NCBI RefSeq assembly: GCF_002257665.1
Contig: NZ_MQWB01000001.1
Span: forward strand, 2,890,619-2,954,618
Length of the DNA stretch: 64,000 nt
Reading direction: 5' to 3'
From: Rubricoccus marinus
GTDB taxonomy: Bacteria > Bacteroidota > Rhodothermia > Rhodothermales > Rubricoccaceae
The position numbers were made by a program, and so were the translations under genes. This document shows, in pieces, positions 44,848 through 54,006 of this stretch. The notes beneath the pieces are model-generated. The model was not told where the DNA came from, made no database searches, and saw nothing but the letters and a program-made list of their open reading frames with translations. Within the stretch, counting starts at the first letter, position 1; each line of letters starts with the position of its first letter.

Positions 44848-47800
44848 TTACTGCCCGATCAGATCGTCTAGTCCGAGCAGCACGAGATCCGTGAGGGGCA
44901 CGATGCTCGCCCCCGCTCCTTGCACCTCGGCAGGCAGGTCCTCGCGCACGCCGAACGCGTCGGGCCGCGTCTCGAACTGCCCCACCACGATCCGGTACGC
45001 ATCGCCGTCTCGTACGGCGGCGGCGCGAATGCTTCGGGAGAGGTAGTCCGCGAGAATCGTGTACGCCGAGGCCGTATCTGGAATGCGCTGCGCCCGCCAC
45101 GTAAACCCGCCGAGAGAGGCGTTGAGCGCATCGCGCCCTTCGAACCCGTACGTGCCCGGCGCGGCGCCAGAGGCCGCGGGCGCGCTCTCGGAGGCCTCCG
45201 CCTCTGACGAGGGTGTGAGGCCGGCACGAAGGGTAGCGGCCCGCTGAGCGTACGGAGTACTGGGCGCGCGCTCTTCCACGAGGGCGAGCACGTCCATCAC
45301 CGTCGGGCCGGTCGGTACAGCGGTCGTGGAATCGGACCGTACCGGATTCACCTGCGCGGAGTCTGCCGCCAGAGGCTCCTCATTGCTCTCGTCGAGGGGC
45401 AGTTCAGCGATTGGCTCCGCCTCTGGCGCTTCCGTAGAGTCCGTGAGCACGGCTTCGGCCTCTGGCGCCGTTGTGGAGTCCGCCGGAACAGCTCCGGCGT
45501 CTGGGACGATGGTGGTGTCCAGCGCGGCGGCACTGTCCAGAAGGACAGGGTCCGAACCTGCCGGCAGCGGTGAAACCGGAGAGGGCTCTTGGTCTCCCGG
45601 CTGCCGAACAGTCACGTCGCCCAGCGTGATGGTGGCATCGTTGCCAATCCGCAGCGACTCGCTCCCTCCCCTCTCTTCGCTTGGAGCGATTTCCCCAGGA
45701 GGAAGCTCGCGCTGGGGAGCAGGTTGGACTTCGGGAGCGCGCAGCGGCGTCGCGGGGCGCTCGGGTTGCGCCCCTGGCGGGTTTACAGGCCTGTCTGGAG
45801 TCCCGCTTGCACGCGGAACGCGAGAGGGCTTGTCTGGAATCCCGTTTTCCTGGGGAGTACGAGACGGCTTGTCTGGGATCCCGCCCGGCGGCGGGGGTGG
45901 CGGCGCTCCGGGACGCGCGGCATCGGCTGGCTGCGGAATCACGCCAATGCGTGGCGTCGCGCCAGAGGCCTCTGGCGCGGGTCCTGCCGCGGCGGCGTTG
46001 GCCGCGCGCGTGGGGAACAGGCCGGACGGCACGAGCGAGTCGGGCAGGGGCCGCAGAGGCTCGAAGCCGTCCACGTTGGCCCACTCGATGTACGTGGCCG
46101 AAGCCGCGAGCAGCGCGCGGGGCGCGGTCGTGGCGCGCGAGGAGTCCGCCGCGAGCGCGAGGAAGCCGCGGACCGCTTCGGGGTATTCCGCCTGCCGCCA
46201 GAGGCTCCGCACGGCTTCGTACGCCTCTGAGGTGGAGTCGACCGCGACGACCTCTGGCGGCGCCTCCATGCCGAGGCGGAGACGCGCCGCCGCCGCGAGG
46301 TCGGAGTCCGGCGAGTCGTCGATCAGCGACTGGTACAGCTCGCTCGCGCGGTCGGCCCGGCCTCTGGCGGCCTCCACTTCGGCAAGCGCGAACCGGATCT
46401 GACCGGCAACCTCGTCTTCAGGCCCATCCTCAAGCGCGAGGGCGTAGAGCGCCGCGGCAGAATCGGGCCGCGCGAGCGAGAAGAAGAGGCTGTTGGCCGC
46501 TTCGTAGCGCAGCGCAGCACGCTCCGAGCGCAGCTTGATCAAGGCCGCGGGGGTACGCGGGATCGGCGTCAGGTCGAGCGGTGGCGGACCGTTGCCGGGA
46601 AAGCGGCGTCCCAAACGCGACGGATCCAACCCAGGCCCCACGACGGTCGCGACGCCGCCGGCCTCGATTGCTGCGGAGCGGCGCCAGTTGGGCACGAGGC
46701 CACGGTCGCCCCACACGCGCTGGAAGTTGAGAAGGTTGGCTTGGACGCTGGAAGGCTCGCGGAAGCTCAGGAAGCCCAGATCCCGACCGCCCGCGTTCGA
46801 CGCTGCCGCGGCACTCGCCCCCGCTCCCGGGATATCGCCCCCCGCCACGCCTCCGCCCTGGAACGCGCTCTGACCGCCTGCGAAGTCTTGAGACGCCCGC
46901 GAGGCAGCCAGCCTCCGCTGCTCCTCTTCGAATTCCACCAAACGCTGCGCCTCGATCTCTTGGATCCGCGCCGCAAACGCCTCGTCGTCCAGGCTGCCTA
47001 GCTCGTAGAGCGAATCGGCTTCCGCGAGCCGGACCGCGACCGTGGAGTACGCCTTAAAGGCCCCGGCCGTCCGGCGAACGTCCAGCAGCGCCGCACGCGT
47101 CGGCGTGTCGCCAGGCGCGATCGATGTGCGCAGGACCGTAGACGCGGTGTCGAAGTGCGCCGCAGCGCGGACAAAGTCGCCTCTGGCGTCGCGGTAGAAC
47201 TCCGCCAGGCGGGCGTGGGTCTCGCCGCGCAGGGAGCCCCCCGCCATCAGCGGATCGTACAACACCGACCGCATGGCCGTCAGCGCCTCCTGCGGCTCGC
47301 CAGAGGCGGCGAGCAGGCGGCCGTAGGCCAACTCCACCTCGGCGCGGTGCGCGTAGTTCTTGTCGTCGCGCCGCATGCGGCGGATGAGGTCAATGGCCTC
47401 TGGCGTCTGTTCCGCGTCCAGACCGAGCACGAGGGCGCGGCTGAGGTTGGCGGCGTAGGCCAGCTCATACGGTGGCGCCAGGCGGGTGACCTCGCGGTAG
47501 GCGTCGGCCGCTTCGGCGTAGCGGCCATCGGCCTCCAGCACCTGCCCGAGAAGCATGGACGCACGGGCCGCGAAGTCGCTGTCGCGCTCGTCCTCAAGCC
47601 CCATGCGAATGGATTCGGCCGCATCGGCGTAGCGGCCTTCGCGGGCGTAGAGCTCGCCGAGGACGAGCCGGATGCGCGCGAGGTCGCCCCGGTTGCCCTC
47701 GGCGGCAGCTAGACGGTCCTGCAGGATCTCCGTCCCCTCCTCGTAACGCTGCGCAGAGGCCAGCGTCCGGCCCAGCCAGATCCGCGCCTCGTCGGCCAGG

Positions 47801-48231
47801 CGGTCGTTGTTGCGCACGGTCGCCAGCTCGATCGTCTCGCGGAACTTCTGCTCCGCGCCGACCGCGTTGTTCTGGTAGTAGTACGCCTTCCCGATCAGGA
47901 ACAGCGCGTCATCCGCCCACTTGGAGTCGCCTCTGGCGCGGAGCAGTTCGCTGCTCTTGTCGATGGCCTCCTGAAACCCCGAGCCGCGCCCGCCAGAGGC
48001 CGAGGGGTACAGCGAGATCAGCTTTGTCCGGTCGATGGCCTGGTCCTGCCGGTCGAGCTGGCTCTCCCCCTCCTCCAACACGCGCTCCGCGTTGTAGTAC
48101 GCGTTGTAGTACGCGCGGAAGTCGTTGTACCGGCTCCCGAACAGCGCGCCGCAACCGGCGAGCAGGAACGCGCTCGCGAAGAGCGAGGCGGAGAACAGGG
48201 CGCGGCGGGCCGACGGCGCTGGGCGCATCAA
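44848..48231 (-). CDS. Large TPR lipoprotein with C-terminal SPOR-like domain
   Basis: A 1127-residue protein with lipoprotein signal ASLFASAFLLAGC. The N-terminal SRYNDFRAYYNAYYNAERVL and the many degenerate TPR helices up to about residue 700 resemble the SprE/PorW family of Bacteroidota, outer-membrane lipoproteins linked to type IX secretion. A Pro/Glu/Ala-rich linker follows, with a threefold 13-residue repeat (45766-45882). The last 90 residues (YTILADYLSRSIRAAAVRDG, then YRIVVGQFETRPDAFGVRED) look like a SPOR peptidoglycan-binding domain. A link to T9SS is inferred from the resemblance and the nearby sorting-domain remnant, not proven. Confidence 0.72.
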   Translation of the reverse strand: MMRPAPSARRALFSASLFASAFLLAGCGALFGSRYNDFRAYYNAYYNAERVLEEGESQLDRQDQAIDRTKLISLYPSASGGRGSGFQEAIDKSSELLRARGDSKWADDALFLIGKAYYYQNNAVGAEQKFRETIELATVRNNDRLADEARIWLGRTLASAQRYEEGTEILQDRLAAAEGNRGDLARIRLVLGELYAREGRYADAAESIRMGLEDERDSDFAARASMLLGQVLEADGRYAEAADAYREVTRLAPPYELAYAANLSRALVLGLDAEQTPEAIDLIRRMRRDDKNYAHRAEVELAYGRLLAASGEPQEALTAMRSVLYDPLMAGGSLRGETHARLAEFYRDARGDFVRAAAHFDTASTVLRTSIAPGDTPTRAALLDVRRTAGAFKAYSTVAVRLAEADSLYELGSLDDEAFAARIQEIEAQRLVEFEEEQRRLAASRASQDFAGGQSAFQGGGVAGGDIPGAGASAAAASNAGGRDLGFLSFREPSSVQANLLNFQRVWGDRGLVPNWRRSAAIEAGGVATVVGPGLDPSRLGRRFPGNGPPPLDLTPIPRTPAALIKLRSERAALRYEAANSLFFSLARPDSAAALYALALEDGPEDEVAGQIRFALAEVEAARGRADRASELYQSLIDDSPDSDLAAAARLRLGMEAPPEVVAVDSTSEAYEAVRSLWRQAEYPEAVRGFLALAADSSRATTAPRALLAASATYIEWANVDGFEPLRPLPDSLVPSGLFPTRAANAAAAGPAPEASGATPRIGVIPQPADAARPGAPPPPPPGGIPDKPSRTPQENGIPDKPSRVPRASGTPDRPVNPPGAQPERPATPLRAPEVQPAPQRELPPGEIAPSEERGGSESLRIGNDATITLGDVTVRQPGDQEPSPVSPLPAGSDPVLLDSAAALDTTIVPDAGAVPADSTTAPEAEAVLTDSTEAPEAEPIAELPLDESNEEPLAADSAQVNPVRSDSTTAVPTGPTVMDVLALVEERAPSTPYAQRAATLRAGLTPSSEAEASESAPAASGAAPGTYGFEGRDALNASLGGFTWRAQRIPDTASAYTILADYLSRSIRAAAVRDGDAYRIVVGQFETRPDAFGVREDLPAEVQGAGASIVPLTDLVLLGLDDLIGQ
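45766..45882. repeat. Three copies of a 39-bp repeat in the TPR lipoprotein
   Basis: Encodes GIPDKPSRTPQEN, GIPDKPSRVPRAS and GTPDRPVNPPGAQ in the proline-rich linker. Confidence 0.85.
45960..45977. repeat. 18-bp palindrome in the TPR lipoprotein linker
   Basis: In frame, encoding APEASGAT at the start of the disordered linker. Confidence 0.9.
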
Positions 48232-48406
48232 TCCGGGAGGTGGGGGACGAAACTGCGAGGGTAGGGAACGTCGGGGGCGCGCACCGGGGAGGGAGCCCGA
48301 AAACTACGGCGCCCGCCCGCGCTCCAGAGGGCACGAACGGAGTACCGCCGCGATGCGTGTGCGGGCCTCTGGCGAGTCTCGGTTATCCGTATCAAGTCCC
48401 GCCCCG

Positions 48407-48422
48407 CCTCTGGCGCCAGAGG
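48407..48422. repeat. 16-bp palindrome in the pyk downstream spacer
   Basis: Mid-spacer, about 190 bases beyond pyk. Confidence 0.9.
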
Positions 48423-48566
48423 CTCCGAGCTCTTCCTCTTAAAGGTGATCCATCGGACGACGCTCAGGACATCGGGGCGTGCGGCCCCACCGCAACGCCA
48501 ACCTCCCTCGGATGAGCAACCCGTAGGTGCGTGTTGCAACGCGCACACCGCCAGGGCACGCACTGC

Positions 48567-48584
48567 CGCCAGAGGCCTCTGGCG
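48567..48584. repeat. 18-bp palindrome behind pyk
   Basis: 32 bases beyond the pyk stop codon, with a further single 9-mer between them. Confidence 0.9.
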
Positions 48585-48615
48585 GCGAGACCACGCCTCT
48601 GGCGGGACCGCGCGG

Positions 48616-50058
48616 CTACACCCAGTCCTCGCCCAGCGTCGTCACGTGCACCATGTTCGTCTTGCCCACGGCCACGAGCGGCAGGCCCGCCGTGACAACG
48701 ACGTGGTCACCGGCTTTGCCCAGTCCCTCCTCCATCATCCGGCGGTGGATAGTGCGGATACCGTCGTCGGTGTGCTCCTGGAACGGGATCTTGACTGCCT
48801 CGGTCCCCCACGTGAGGCCCATCCGCCCAACGGTCCTCTCGCTGTCGGTAAACGCGTAGATCGGCATGTCTGGCCGGTGGCTGGCGATCTCACGCGCGGT
48901 GCTCCCCGAGTGCGTGAGGCAGCACAGCGCGCGCGCCTCAATAGCGCCCGCGAGGTCCACGGCCTGCGACGAGATCGCGCGGGTGATCTGCGAGGCGTCT
49001 GCGGTATCGCTGTCCAGCGCCTGACGCCCGCCCAAGCGGCGGCGGTTGCTCTCCGCCTCGCGCACGATCTCGTCCATGATCTCGACGGCCCGTGCGGGGA
49101 ACTTGCCGGCGGCCGTCTCGCCTGAAAGCATTACCGCGTCGGTCCCATCCAAAACAGCGTTTGCCACGTCGGTGGCCTCGGCGCGCGTCGGGCGGGGGTT
49201 CTCCATCATGCTCTCCAGCATCTGCGTGGCCGTGATGACCGGCTTCGACGCTTGCAGGCAGCCGCGGATGAGCTGCTTCTGCACGATGGGCACGCGCTGG
49301 ATCGGGATCTCGACGCCCAGATCGCCTCTGGCGACCATGATGCCGTCCGCCGCGCGGAGAACCGAGTCGAAGTTCTCCACCGCCTCCGGCTTCTCCACCT
49401 TCGCGATGATGCCGACCGACTTGCCCTCCGAGCGGATGCGTTGCGCGAGGTTGTCGATGTCGCGGGCGGTCCGCACGAACGAGAGCGCGATAAACTCCAC
49501 GTCCTGGGTGAGCCCGAACGCCAGATCCTCGATGTCCTTTGGCGTCATGCCCGGCCGCGCCGCCACGATCTGCGGCAGGTTGACGCCCTTCTTGGTCTTG
49601 AGCACGCCGCCGATCACGACCTCGGTGACCACGTCCTGACCGTCCACGTCGATGATCTTCAGCTCGATGTTGCCGTCATCGATAAGGATCCGGCCGCCCT
49701 GTACCACCTCTTCCGCGAGGGCGTCGTAGCTCACGTGCACGCGCTCCTCGGTCCCGATAGCCACAGGCTGCGCCGTGAGCCGGATCGTGTTGCCCGCGTG
49801 GATAAGCGCTCCGCCCTCCTCCATCGCGCCCAAGCGGATCTTCGGGCCCTGGAGGTCTTGCAGGATGGGCACCACGCGGCCCTGCTTTTTCGCCTCCTCC
49901 CGCACGATGCCGATCCGGCGCTCGTGGTCGGCGTGAGAGCCGTGGGAGAAGTTCATGCGGGCAACGTCCATGCCCGCCTTGATAAGCGCGGAGATGGCGT
50001 CGCGGCTGTCGGAGGCGGGTCCGAGGGTGCAGACGATTTTGGTGCGGCGGGTCCGCAT
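48616..50058 (-). CDS. pyk: Pyruvate kinase
   Basis: A 480-residue enzyme from ATG at 50058 (MRTRRTKIVCTLGPASDSRD). The active-site segments VARMNFSHGSHADHE, IIAKVEKPEAVENF and GIMVARGDLGVEIPIQRVPI are complete, as is the MLSGETAAGKFP loop of domain A. It makes pyruvate and ATP from phosphoenolpyruvate in the cytosol. The C-terminal regulatory domain is present. A perfect TAGCTTTG -7 element lies upstream. Confidence 0.96.
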   Translation of the reverse strand: MRTRRTKIVCTLGPASDSRDAISALIKAGMDVARMNFSHGSHADHERRIGIVREEAKKQGRVVPILQDLQGPKIRLGAMEEGGALIHAGNTIRLTAQPVAIGTEERVHVSYDALAEEVVQGGRILIDDGNIELKIIDVDGQDVVTEVVIGGVLKTKKGVNLPQIVAARPGMTPKDIEDLAFGLTQDVEFIALSFVRTARDIDNLAQRIRSEGKSVGIIAKVEKPEAVENFDSVLRAADGIMVARGDLGVEIPIQRVPIVQKQLIRGCLQASKPVITATQMLESMMENPRPTRAEATDVANAVLDGTDAVMLSGETAAGKFPARAVEIMDEIVREAESNRRRLGGRQALDSDTADASQITRAISSQAVDLAGAIEARALCCLTHSGSTAREIASHRPDMPIYAFTDSERTVGRMGLTWGTEAVKIPFQEHTDDGIRTIHRRMMEEGLGKAGDHVVVTAGLPLVAVGKTNMVHVTTLGEDWV

Positions 50059-50084
50059 GGGCACAGGGGGAGTCGGGAAGGACA

Positions 50085-50092
50085 CAAAGCTA
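50085..50092 (-). promoter_or_regulatory. TAnnTTTG -7 element of pyk
   Basis: TAGCTTTG on the minus strand, 27-34 bases upstream of the ATG; exact match to the Bacteroidota -7 consensus, but no TTG is found 20-21 bases further upstream. Confidence 0.5.
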
Positions 50093-50160
50093 CGCGCCCT
50101 CCCCGCCCGCCCGCGGCCCCTTCTCGGCCTCTGGCGCCCCACCCGGGCATCACTCCGCGT

Positions 50161-50850
50161 CTACAGCGCCTCTGGCGAGTCGCCGGTGCTCAGCCCGAGC
50201 GCGTTGGTGGTCCAGTCGTAGCAGAAGCGCGCCAGCTCGGCGCCGCTCTGGAGGCCCAGCTTCCGCTTGACGTTGGCGCGGTAGCTCTCGATGGTTTTAA
50301 CCGATAGGCTCAGCTCTTCGGCGATCTCTCGCGTAGACAGCCCCTGCCCGATAAACCGCACGACCTCTGTCTCACGGTCCGAAAGGTCCTCGACAGCCTT
50401 GCGGCCCTCTCCCCCCTCGATGGTGCGCCGCACCATGTCGTCCGCCAGCGAAGGCGACACATACAGCTCGCCGCCTAGGATGCGGCGGATGGCGGGCACG
50501 ATCGCACCGGGGTCGCCCTGCTTGGAGAGGTAGCCCTGCGCCCCAGCGCGGAGCACGCGCTCGGCGTAGTACGCCTCTTGGTGCATGGAGAGCACCAGGA
50601 TCGGGATCTTCTCATCGCGCGCGCGGATGTGGCGGATGAGGTCCAGGCCAGAGCCTTTCTTGAGGCCGATGTCGACCGTGATAAAATCGAACGACTGCTT
50701 GTCGATGAGTTGGAGCGCGTCATCCGACGACTCCGCCTCCGCCGCGACGACGAGGTCGGGCTCGGCTTCGAACAGCTTTTCCAAACCGTGCCGCACGATG
50801 GCGTGATCATCGACGACGAGAATGCGCGTGGGGGTGCCTGTAGAGGCCAT
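50161..50850 (-). CDS. NarL/LuxR-type response regulator
   Basis: A 229-residue protein from ATG at 50850. The receiver begins ILVVDDHAIVRHGLEKLF with phosphoacceptor Asp60 in FITVDIGLKKGSG, then VLSMHQEAYY and LSKQG. The LuxR domain is LSDRETEVVRFIGQGLSTRE, then LSVKTIESYRANVKRKLGL. Transcribed leftward ahead of pyk; no kinase is adjacent. Confidence 0.92.
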   Translation of the reverse strand: MASTGTPTRILVVDDHAIVRHGLEKLFEAEPDLVVAAEAESSDDALQLIDKQSFDFITVDIGLKKGSGLDLIRHIRARDEKIPILVLSMHQEAYYAERVLRAGAQGYLSKQGDPGAIVPAIRRILGGELYVSPSLADDMVRRTIEGGEGRKAVEDLSDRETEVVRFIGQGLSTREIAEELSLSVKTIESYRANVKRKLGLQSGAELARFCYDWTTNALGLSTGDSPEAL

Positions 50851-51004
50851 ACAAGAACAGCAGCACAACGGCTGTACAGGGGAGAGGGGTCTGACGTCGT
50901 CCCCCCGCTCGGGTCTTGACGACACGCCGAATGTACACATAGGGCATTCCCTCTAGCCAGCGGCCACCTATCCCCTCGTAAACTGGCCGTTTCCTCTTCC
51001 GCTC

Positions 51005-51865
51005 GTGCTCTCTCGCCCTTCTCGGCTGCCCCTCCTCCTGCTGGGGATCCTCGCCGCCTCCGTCGCCAGCGCCCAGCCCATGATGGAGACTCCGGCCGTC
51101 GCGGACACGCTCCGCCCCGCCAGAGGACCGAGCACGTGGGGAACCGTCGCCGTGGCCTCTGGCGCCGTCGCGCTGGGCGTGCTGGAGACGGCACGGCGCA
51201 CGCAGGACGACCGGCGCCTGACCGGCCCGTTCGACGTGGAGGTGGAGTGGGCGTATGCCGACGGCGCAGACAAGCTGGGGCACATGATCTCCTCTGGCGT
51301 GCAGGCTGAGGGGTACGCCGCCGCTTACCGCCTTGCGGGCCATTCCAGAAAGAGCTCCGCCACGTGGGGCGCGGCCACGTCGTTCGCGTGGATGCTCCAC
51401 TACGAGATCCTGGACGGCTACGGCAGCCACGAGGTGTTCGACCCCACCGACCTCGCCGCCAACGCCGCGGGCGCCGGGCTCGTGGCCGCGCGCGCTTACG
51501 TCCCCGAACTGGAAGCCGCGCGCCTCAAGATCTCCTACTGGCCATCCGGCGACAGTTGCGACGCCACGTGCGACTACGCCGGGCAGACGGCCTGGCTGGC
51601 CGTGAACCCGCGCGCCTTCGCGCCAGAGGCCGAGTGGCTGCCGCCGTGGATCAACGTGGCGCTGGGCTACGGCGTGCGCGAAGGCAGCGTCTCCCTCGGC
51701 GGCTTCGAAGAGAACCACGTCACGCTCGCGTTGGACTTCGAGCCCGCAGGGCTGCCTCTGGCGGGGCCGGTCTGGGAGGCCGTCCTGCCGTTCTTGCAGC
51801 GCGTGCACCTCCCGGCGCCGGGCATCCGGCTCACGCCGCGCCCGAGCTTCGTGCTGGCGTACTGA
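51005..51865 (+). CDS. DUF2279 (YfiM-like) exported protein
   Basis: A 286-residue protein, GTG start, with a cleavable signal peptide (LPLLLLGILAASVASAQ). The DUF2279 signature is visible: ADKLGHMISSGVQAEGYAAA, then a tryptophan-rich helix and HYEILDGYGSHEVFDPTDLA followed by ANAAGAGLV. Members are predicted membrane-associated or periplasmic proteins of unknown function. The C-terminal third, with SYWPSGDSCDATCDYAG, is less conserved. It is followed by another response regulator 48 bases downstream. Confidence 0.75.
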   Translation: MLSRPSRLPLLLLGILAASVASAQPMMETPAVADTLRPARGPSTWGTVAVASGAVALGVLETARRTQDDRRLTGPFDVEVEWAYADGADKLGHMISSGVQAEGYAAAYRLAGHSRKSSATWGAATSFAWMLHYEILDGYGSHEVFDPTDLAANAAGAGLVAARAYVPELEAARLKISYWPSGDSCDATCDYAGQTAWLAVNPRAFAPEAEWLPPWINVALGYGVREGSVSLGGFEENHVTLALDFEPAGLPLAGPVWEAVLPFLQRVHLPAPGIRLTPRPSFVLAY

Positions 51866-51913
51866 TCCTCTGGCGAGAACGCGAGAGAACTCGCCCCTGG
51901 TGGCCGTACTCGC

Positions 51914-52543
51914 ATGAGCACGCCCGCCGTCCGCCTCGTCATCGCCGACGATCACCCCGCACTCCGCGCCGGGGTACGAGCCGCCCTGGAGGCCACAGGC
52001 CGCATCGACGTCGTTGGGGAAGCCGCCTCTGGCGCCGAGGCGCGCCGGCTCGTCGCACAGATGGAACCCAACGTGATCCTGCTGGACGTGGAGATGCTTG
52101 AGGAGGATGGTGTAGCCGTCGCCCAGGCGCTTCGCGAGGCCGAATCCTCCACGCGCGTGCTGGCCTGTTCCGCTTACGACGATCATGCCTACGTCGCCGC
52201 GATGCTGCAGGCAGGCGCGGCAGGCTACATCACCAAGGACAAGCCCATCGCGCTTGTTGCCGAGGCGGTGGAGGCCGTCGCCAGAGGCGAAGGCCGCTGG
52301 TTTGTCTCCGTCGTGCCGCCGGAGGCCGACGAGCCGCCCCTTACAGATCGCGAGGTGGAGGTCTTACGCCACATGGCGCGTGGGCAGAGCAACGCTGAGA
52401 TCGCCGCCGAGCTAAGCATCTCGCCGTACACCGTCCGCAACCACGTCTCCTCTATTTACGAGAAGCTGGACGTGGGCTCCTGGCGCGAGGCCATTGCGTG
52501 GGCCTGGAAGCGAGGGTTGGTGGGCGAGACGAGCGGAGACTAG
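51914..52543 (+). CDS. NarL/LuxR-type response regulator
   Basis: A 209-residue protein. The receiver opens VRLVIADDHPALRAGVRAAL, with Asp58 in VILLDVEMLEEDG, ACSAYDD and ITKDKP. The helix-turn-helix is LTDREVEVLRHMARGQSNAE, then ISPYTVRNHVSSIYEKLDVG. Close behind the DUF2279 gene on the same strand. It is the third kinase-less NarL-type regulator in the window. Confidence 0.92.
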   Translation: MSTPAVRLVIADDHPALRAGVRAALEATGRIDVVGEAASGAEARRLVAQMEPNVILLDVEMLEEDGVAVAQALREAESSTRVLACSAYDDHAYVAAMLQAGAAGYITKDKPIALVAEAVEAVARGEGRWFVSVVPPEADEPPLTDREVEVLRHMARGQSNAEIAAELSISPYTVRNHVSSIYEKLDVGSWREAIAWAWKRGLVGETSGD

Positions 52544-52795
52544 ATCGGCACGCCAGAGGCGTCCACGGGAGCAGCGGCGCGCTTGCAGTCCACCTGAGGG
52601 CGTACGGACCGCGACCGTCCGGCTCACGCGGGCGATGGCCTTTGGCGCGAGGCCTAATGCGGCAGGCAAGAGCGCATGCGAGCGCCGTAGGGGCGGGAGC
52701 GTATCCGCGTGTAGCCGCACGCGCCGGGCCTCTGGCGTCCCGAGAAGGCAGGAGCCCCTTCCGTCGCCAGAGGCCCCGTGAGCGGCTCCCGCGTG

Positions 52796-53935
52796 CTAGA
52801 ACGCCAGTTGTCCTTGCAGGATGACAAGGTGCGCGTCGGGGAGGAACGCGCCATCGCGGTACTGGTAGGCCAGCGTGAGGCGCGCGCGGTGGTACGGGCC
52901 ACCGAGCGCGGCGCTGGGGCTGTAGCTGGCGCCCGCCGTGAGGTACGTGTCGCCCCTGGCGTCCACGTCGCTCCAGTAGCTCTCGGCGCGGGCGAACGCT
53001 TCGCCAGAGGCCCCGAGGCCGAGCGCGGCGAGGGCCGAGAGGCCGGCCACCTCCTGCGCGCCTCCGCCGTCGTCGGCGTAGCGGAGCGCGAGGGCGTCCA
53101 GCTTGAGGCGGACCGGCTGGCTGCCGGGCTCGGCGCCCCAGTACAGGTGCGCGCCGCCGCTCGTGTAGTCCCGGCCGCCCCTCCCGCGGGCCGTCCGCGC
53201 AGGGTCCGCGCCGTTGACGCTCCCAAAGGCGCCGACCTCGACGCCAGAGGCCAGCGTGTAGGACGCCGCTCCGGAGACCGCGAGGCCGCCCGTCTCGGGT
53301 CCGCCGACGACATCCGGGCTGGAGATTCCTTCGCGGTAGTTGCCCGCCTCGCGCCCAAACGTGCCCGCGCCGTTGTGGACGGCGAGCGACGCGAAGGCCG
53401 GACCGGAGCGGTACGTGAGGTCGGCGCCCATATCGCGGCCGTCGCCGCCCAGCGTGCCGCCCAGCCACCGCTCGACCGTGGCCGCTCGGTCTACGGCGTC
53501 GATGAGGAAGTATGGCGTGAGCACGCCGCCGCGCGGCTGCGCGATGGGGAAGTACCCCACGCGCGCCTGCACGCTCTTGGAGAGGTTCGCGAACGCAAAC
53601 AGGTCCACGCTCTCGACGGCGCCAGAGGCCCCGTCGACATCGTATTCCACCCCGGCGAGGTCGCGGTAGAGCACGCGCGCCTGGATGCGAGCGCGGCGCA
53701 GGCCGGCGCCGTAGCGGGTGTCGTCCTCGTCGGCGCGGTCTTGCACGCCGAGGCTCACGCGCGGCTGCACGCCGCCGGAAACCTCGAGGTCCAGGTCCGG
53801 CGCAATCGAAAGGCGCTGCGCCGTTGCGGGCGCGGCGGAGAAAAGAGCGGCCAGAGCCAGCACTGCGAGGCCTCTGGAGAGGCGGGGCCCTCTGGAAGAG
53901 CGCGGGCCTCTGGCGGAAATCGGGAGTCGGATCAT
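52796..53935 (-). CDS. Outer-membrane porin (phosphate-selective O/P type)
   Basis: A 379-residue protein from ATG at 53935 with a signal peptide (LAVLALAALFSAAPATAQ). The rest is a chain of amphipathic strands ending in a C-terminal aromatic (LQGQLAF), as expected for a beta-barrel. RARIQARVLYRDLAGVEYDV, VGYFPIAQPRGGVLTPYFLI and the gly-rich loops fit the OprO/OprP-like family. It likely forms an anion or phosphate channel in the outer membrane. The signal peptide is preceded by an Arg/Ser-rich stretch (SARGPRSSRGPRLSRG) derived in part from the repeat word. Next to an exported carbonic anhydrase. Confidence 0.8.
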   Translation of the reverse strand: MIRLPISARGPRSSRGPRLSRGLAVLALAALFSAAPATAQRLSIAPDLDLEVSGGVQPRVSLGVQDRADEDDTRYGAGLRRARIQARVLYRDLAGVEYDVDGASGAVESVDLFAFANLSKSVQARVGYFPIAQPRGGVLTPYFLIDAVDRAATVERWLGGTLGGDGRDMGADLTYRSGPAFASLAVHNGAGTFGREAGNYREGISSPDVVGGPETGGLAVSGAASYTLASGVEVGAFGSVNGADPARTARGRGGRDYTSGGAHLYWGAEPGSQPVRLKLDALALRYADDGGGAQEVAGLSALAALGLGASGEAFARAESYWSDVDARGDTYLTAGASYSPSAALGGPYHRARLTLAYQYRDGAFLPDAHLVILQGQLAF

Positions 53936-53951
53936 GGGAGTCAGATGCAGG

Positions 53952-53984
53952 ACGGCCCGGAGCACGGGCGTGCGCTCCGGGCCG
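53952..53984. terminator. 12-bp-arm hairpin between the porin and carbonic anhydrase
   Basis: ACGGCCCGGAGC and GCTCCGGGCCGT form perfect 12-bp arms around a 9-base loop, 22 bases behind the carbonic anhydrase stop. There is no T-run, so it may be a weak terminator or an mRNA-stability hairpin. Confidence 0.6.
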
Positions 53985-54006
53985 TCAAGGAGAAGAGAAC
54001 GGTCGC

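Larger units (their letters stand above)
48232..48615. other. 384-base spacer between pyk and the TPR lipoprotein
   Basis: No gene seen. It contains single 9-mers near 48366 and 48597, a 16-bp palindrome (48407-48422) and an 18-bp palindrome (48567-48584). The TPR gene's promoter must lie near 48240-48300, where CCCTACCCTCG (minus strand) is the best -7 candidate. Confidence 0.5.
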
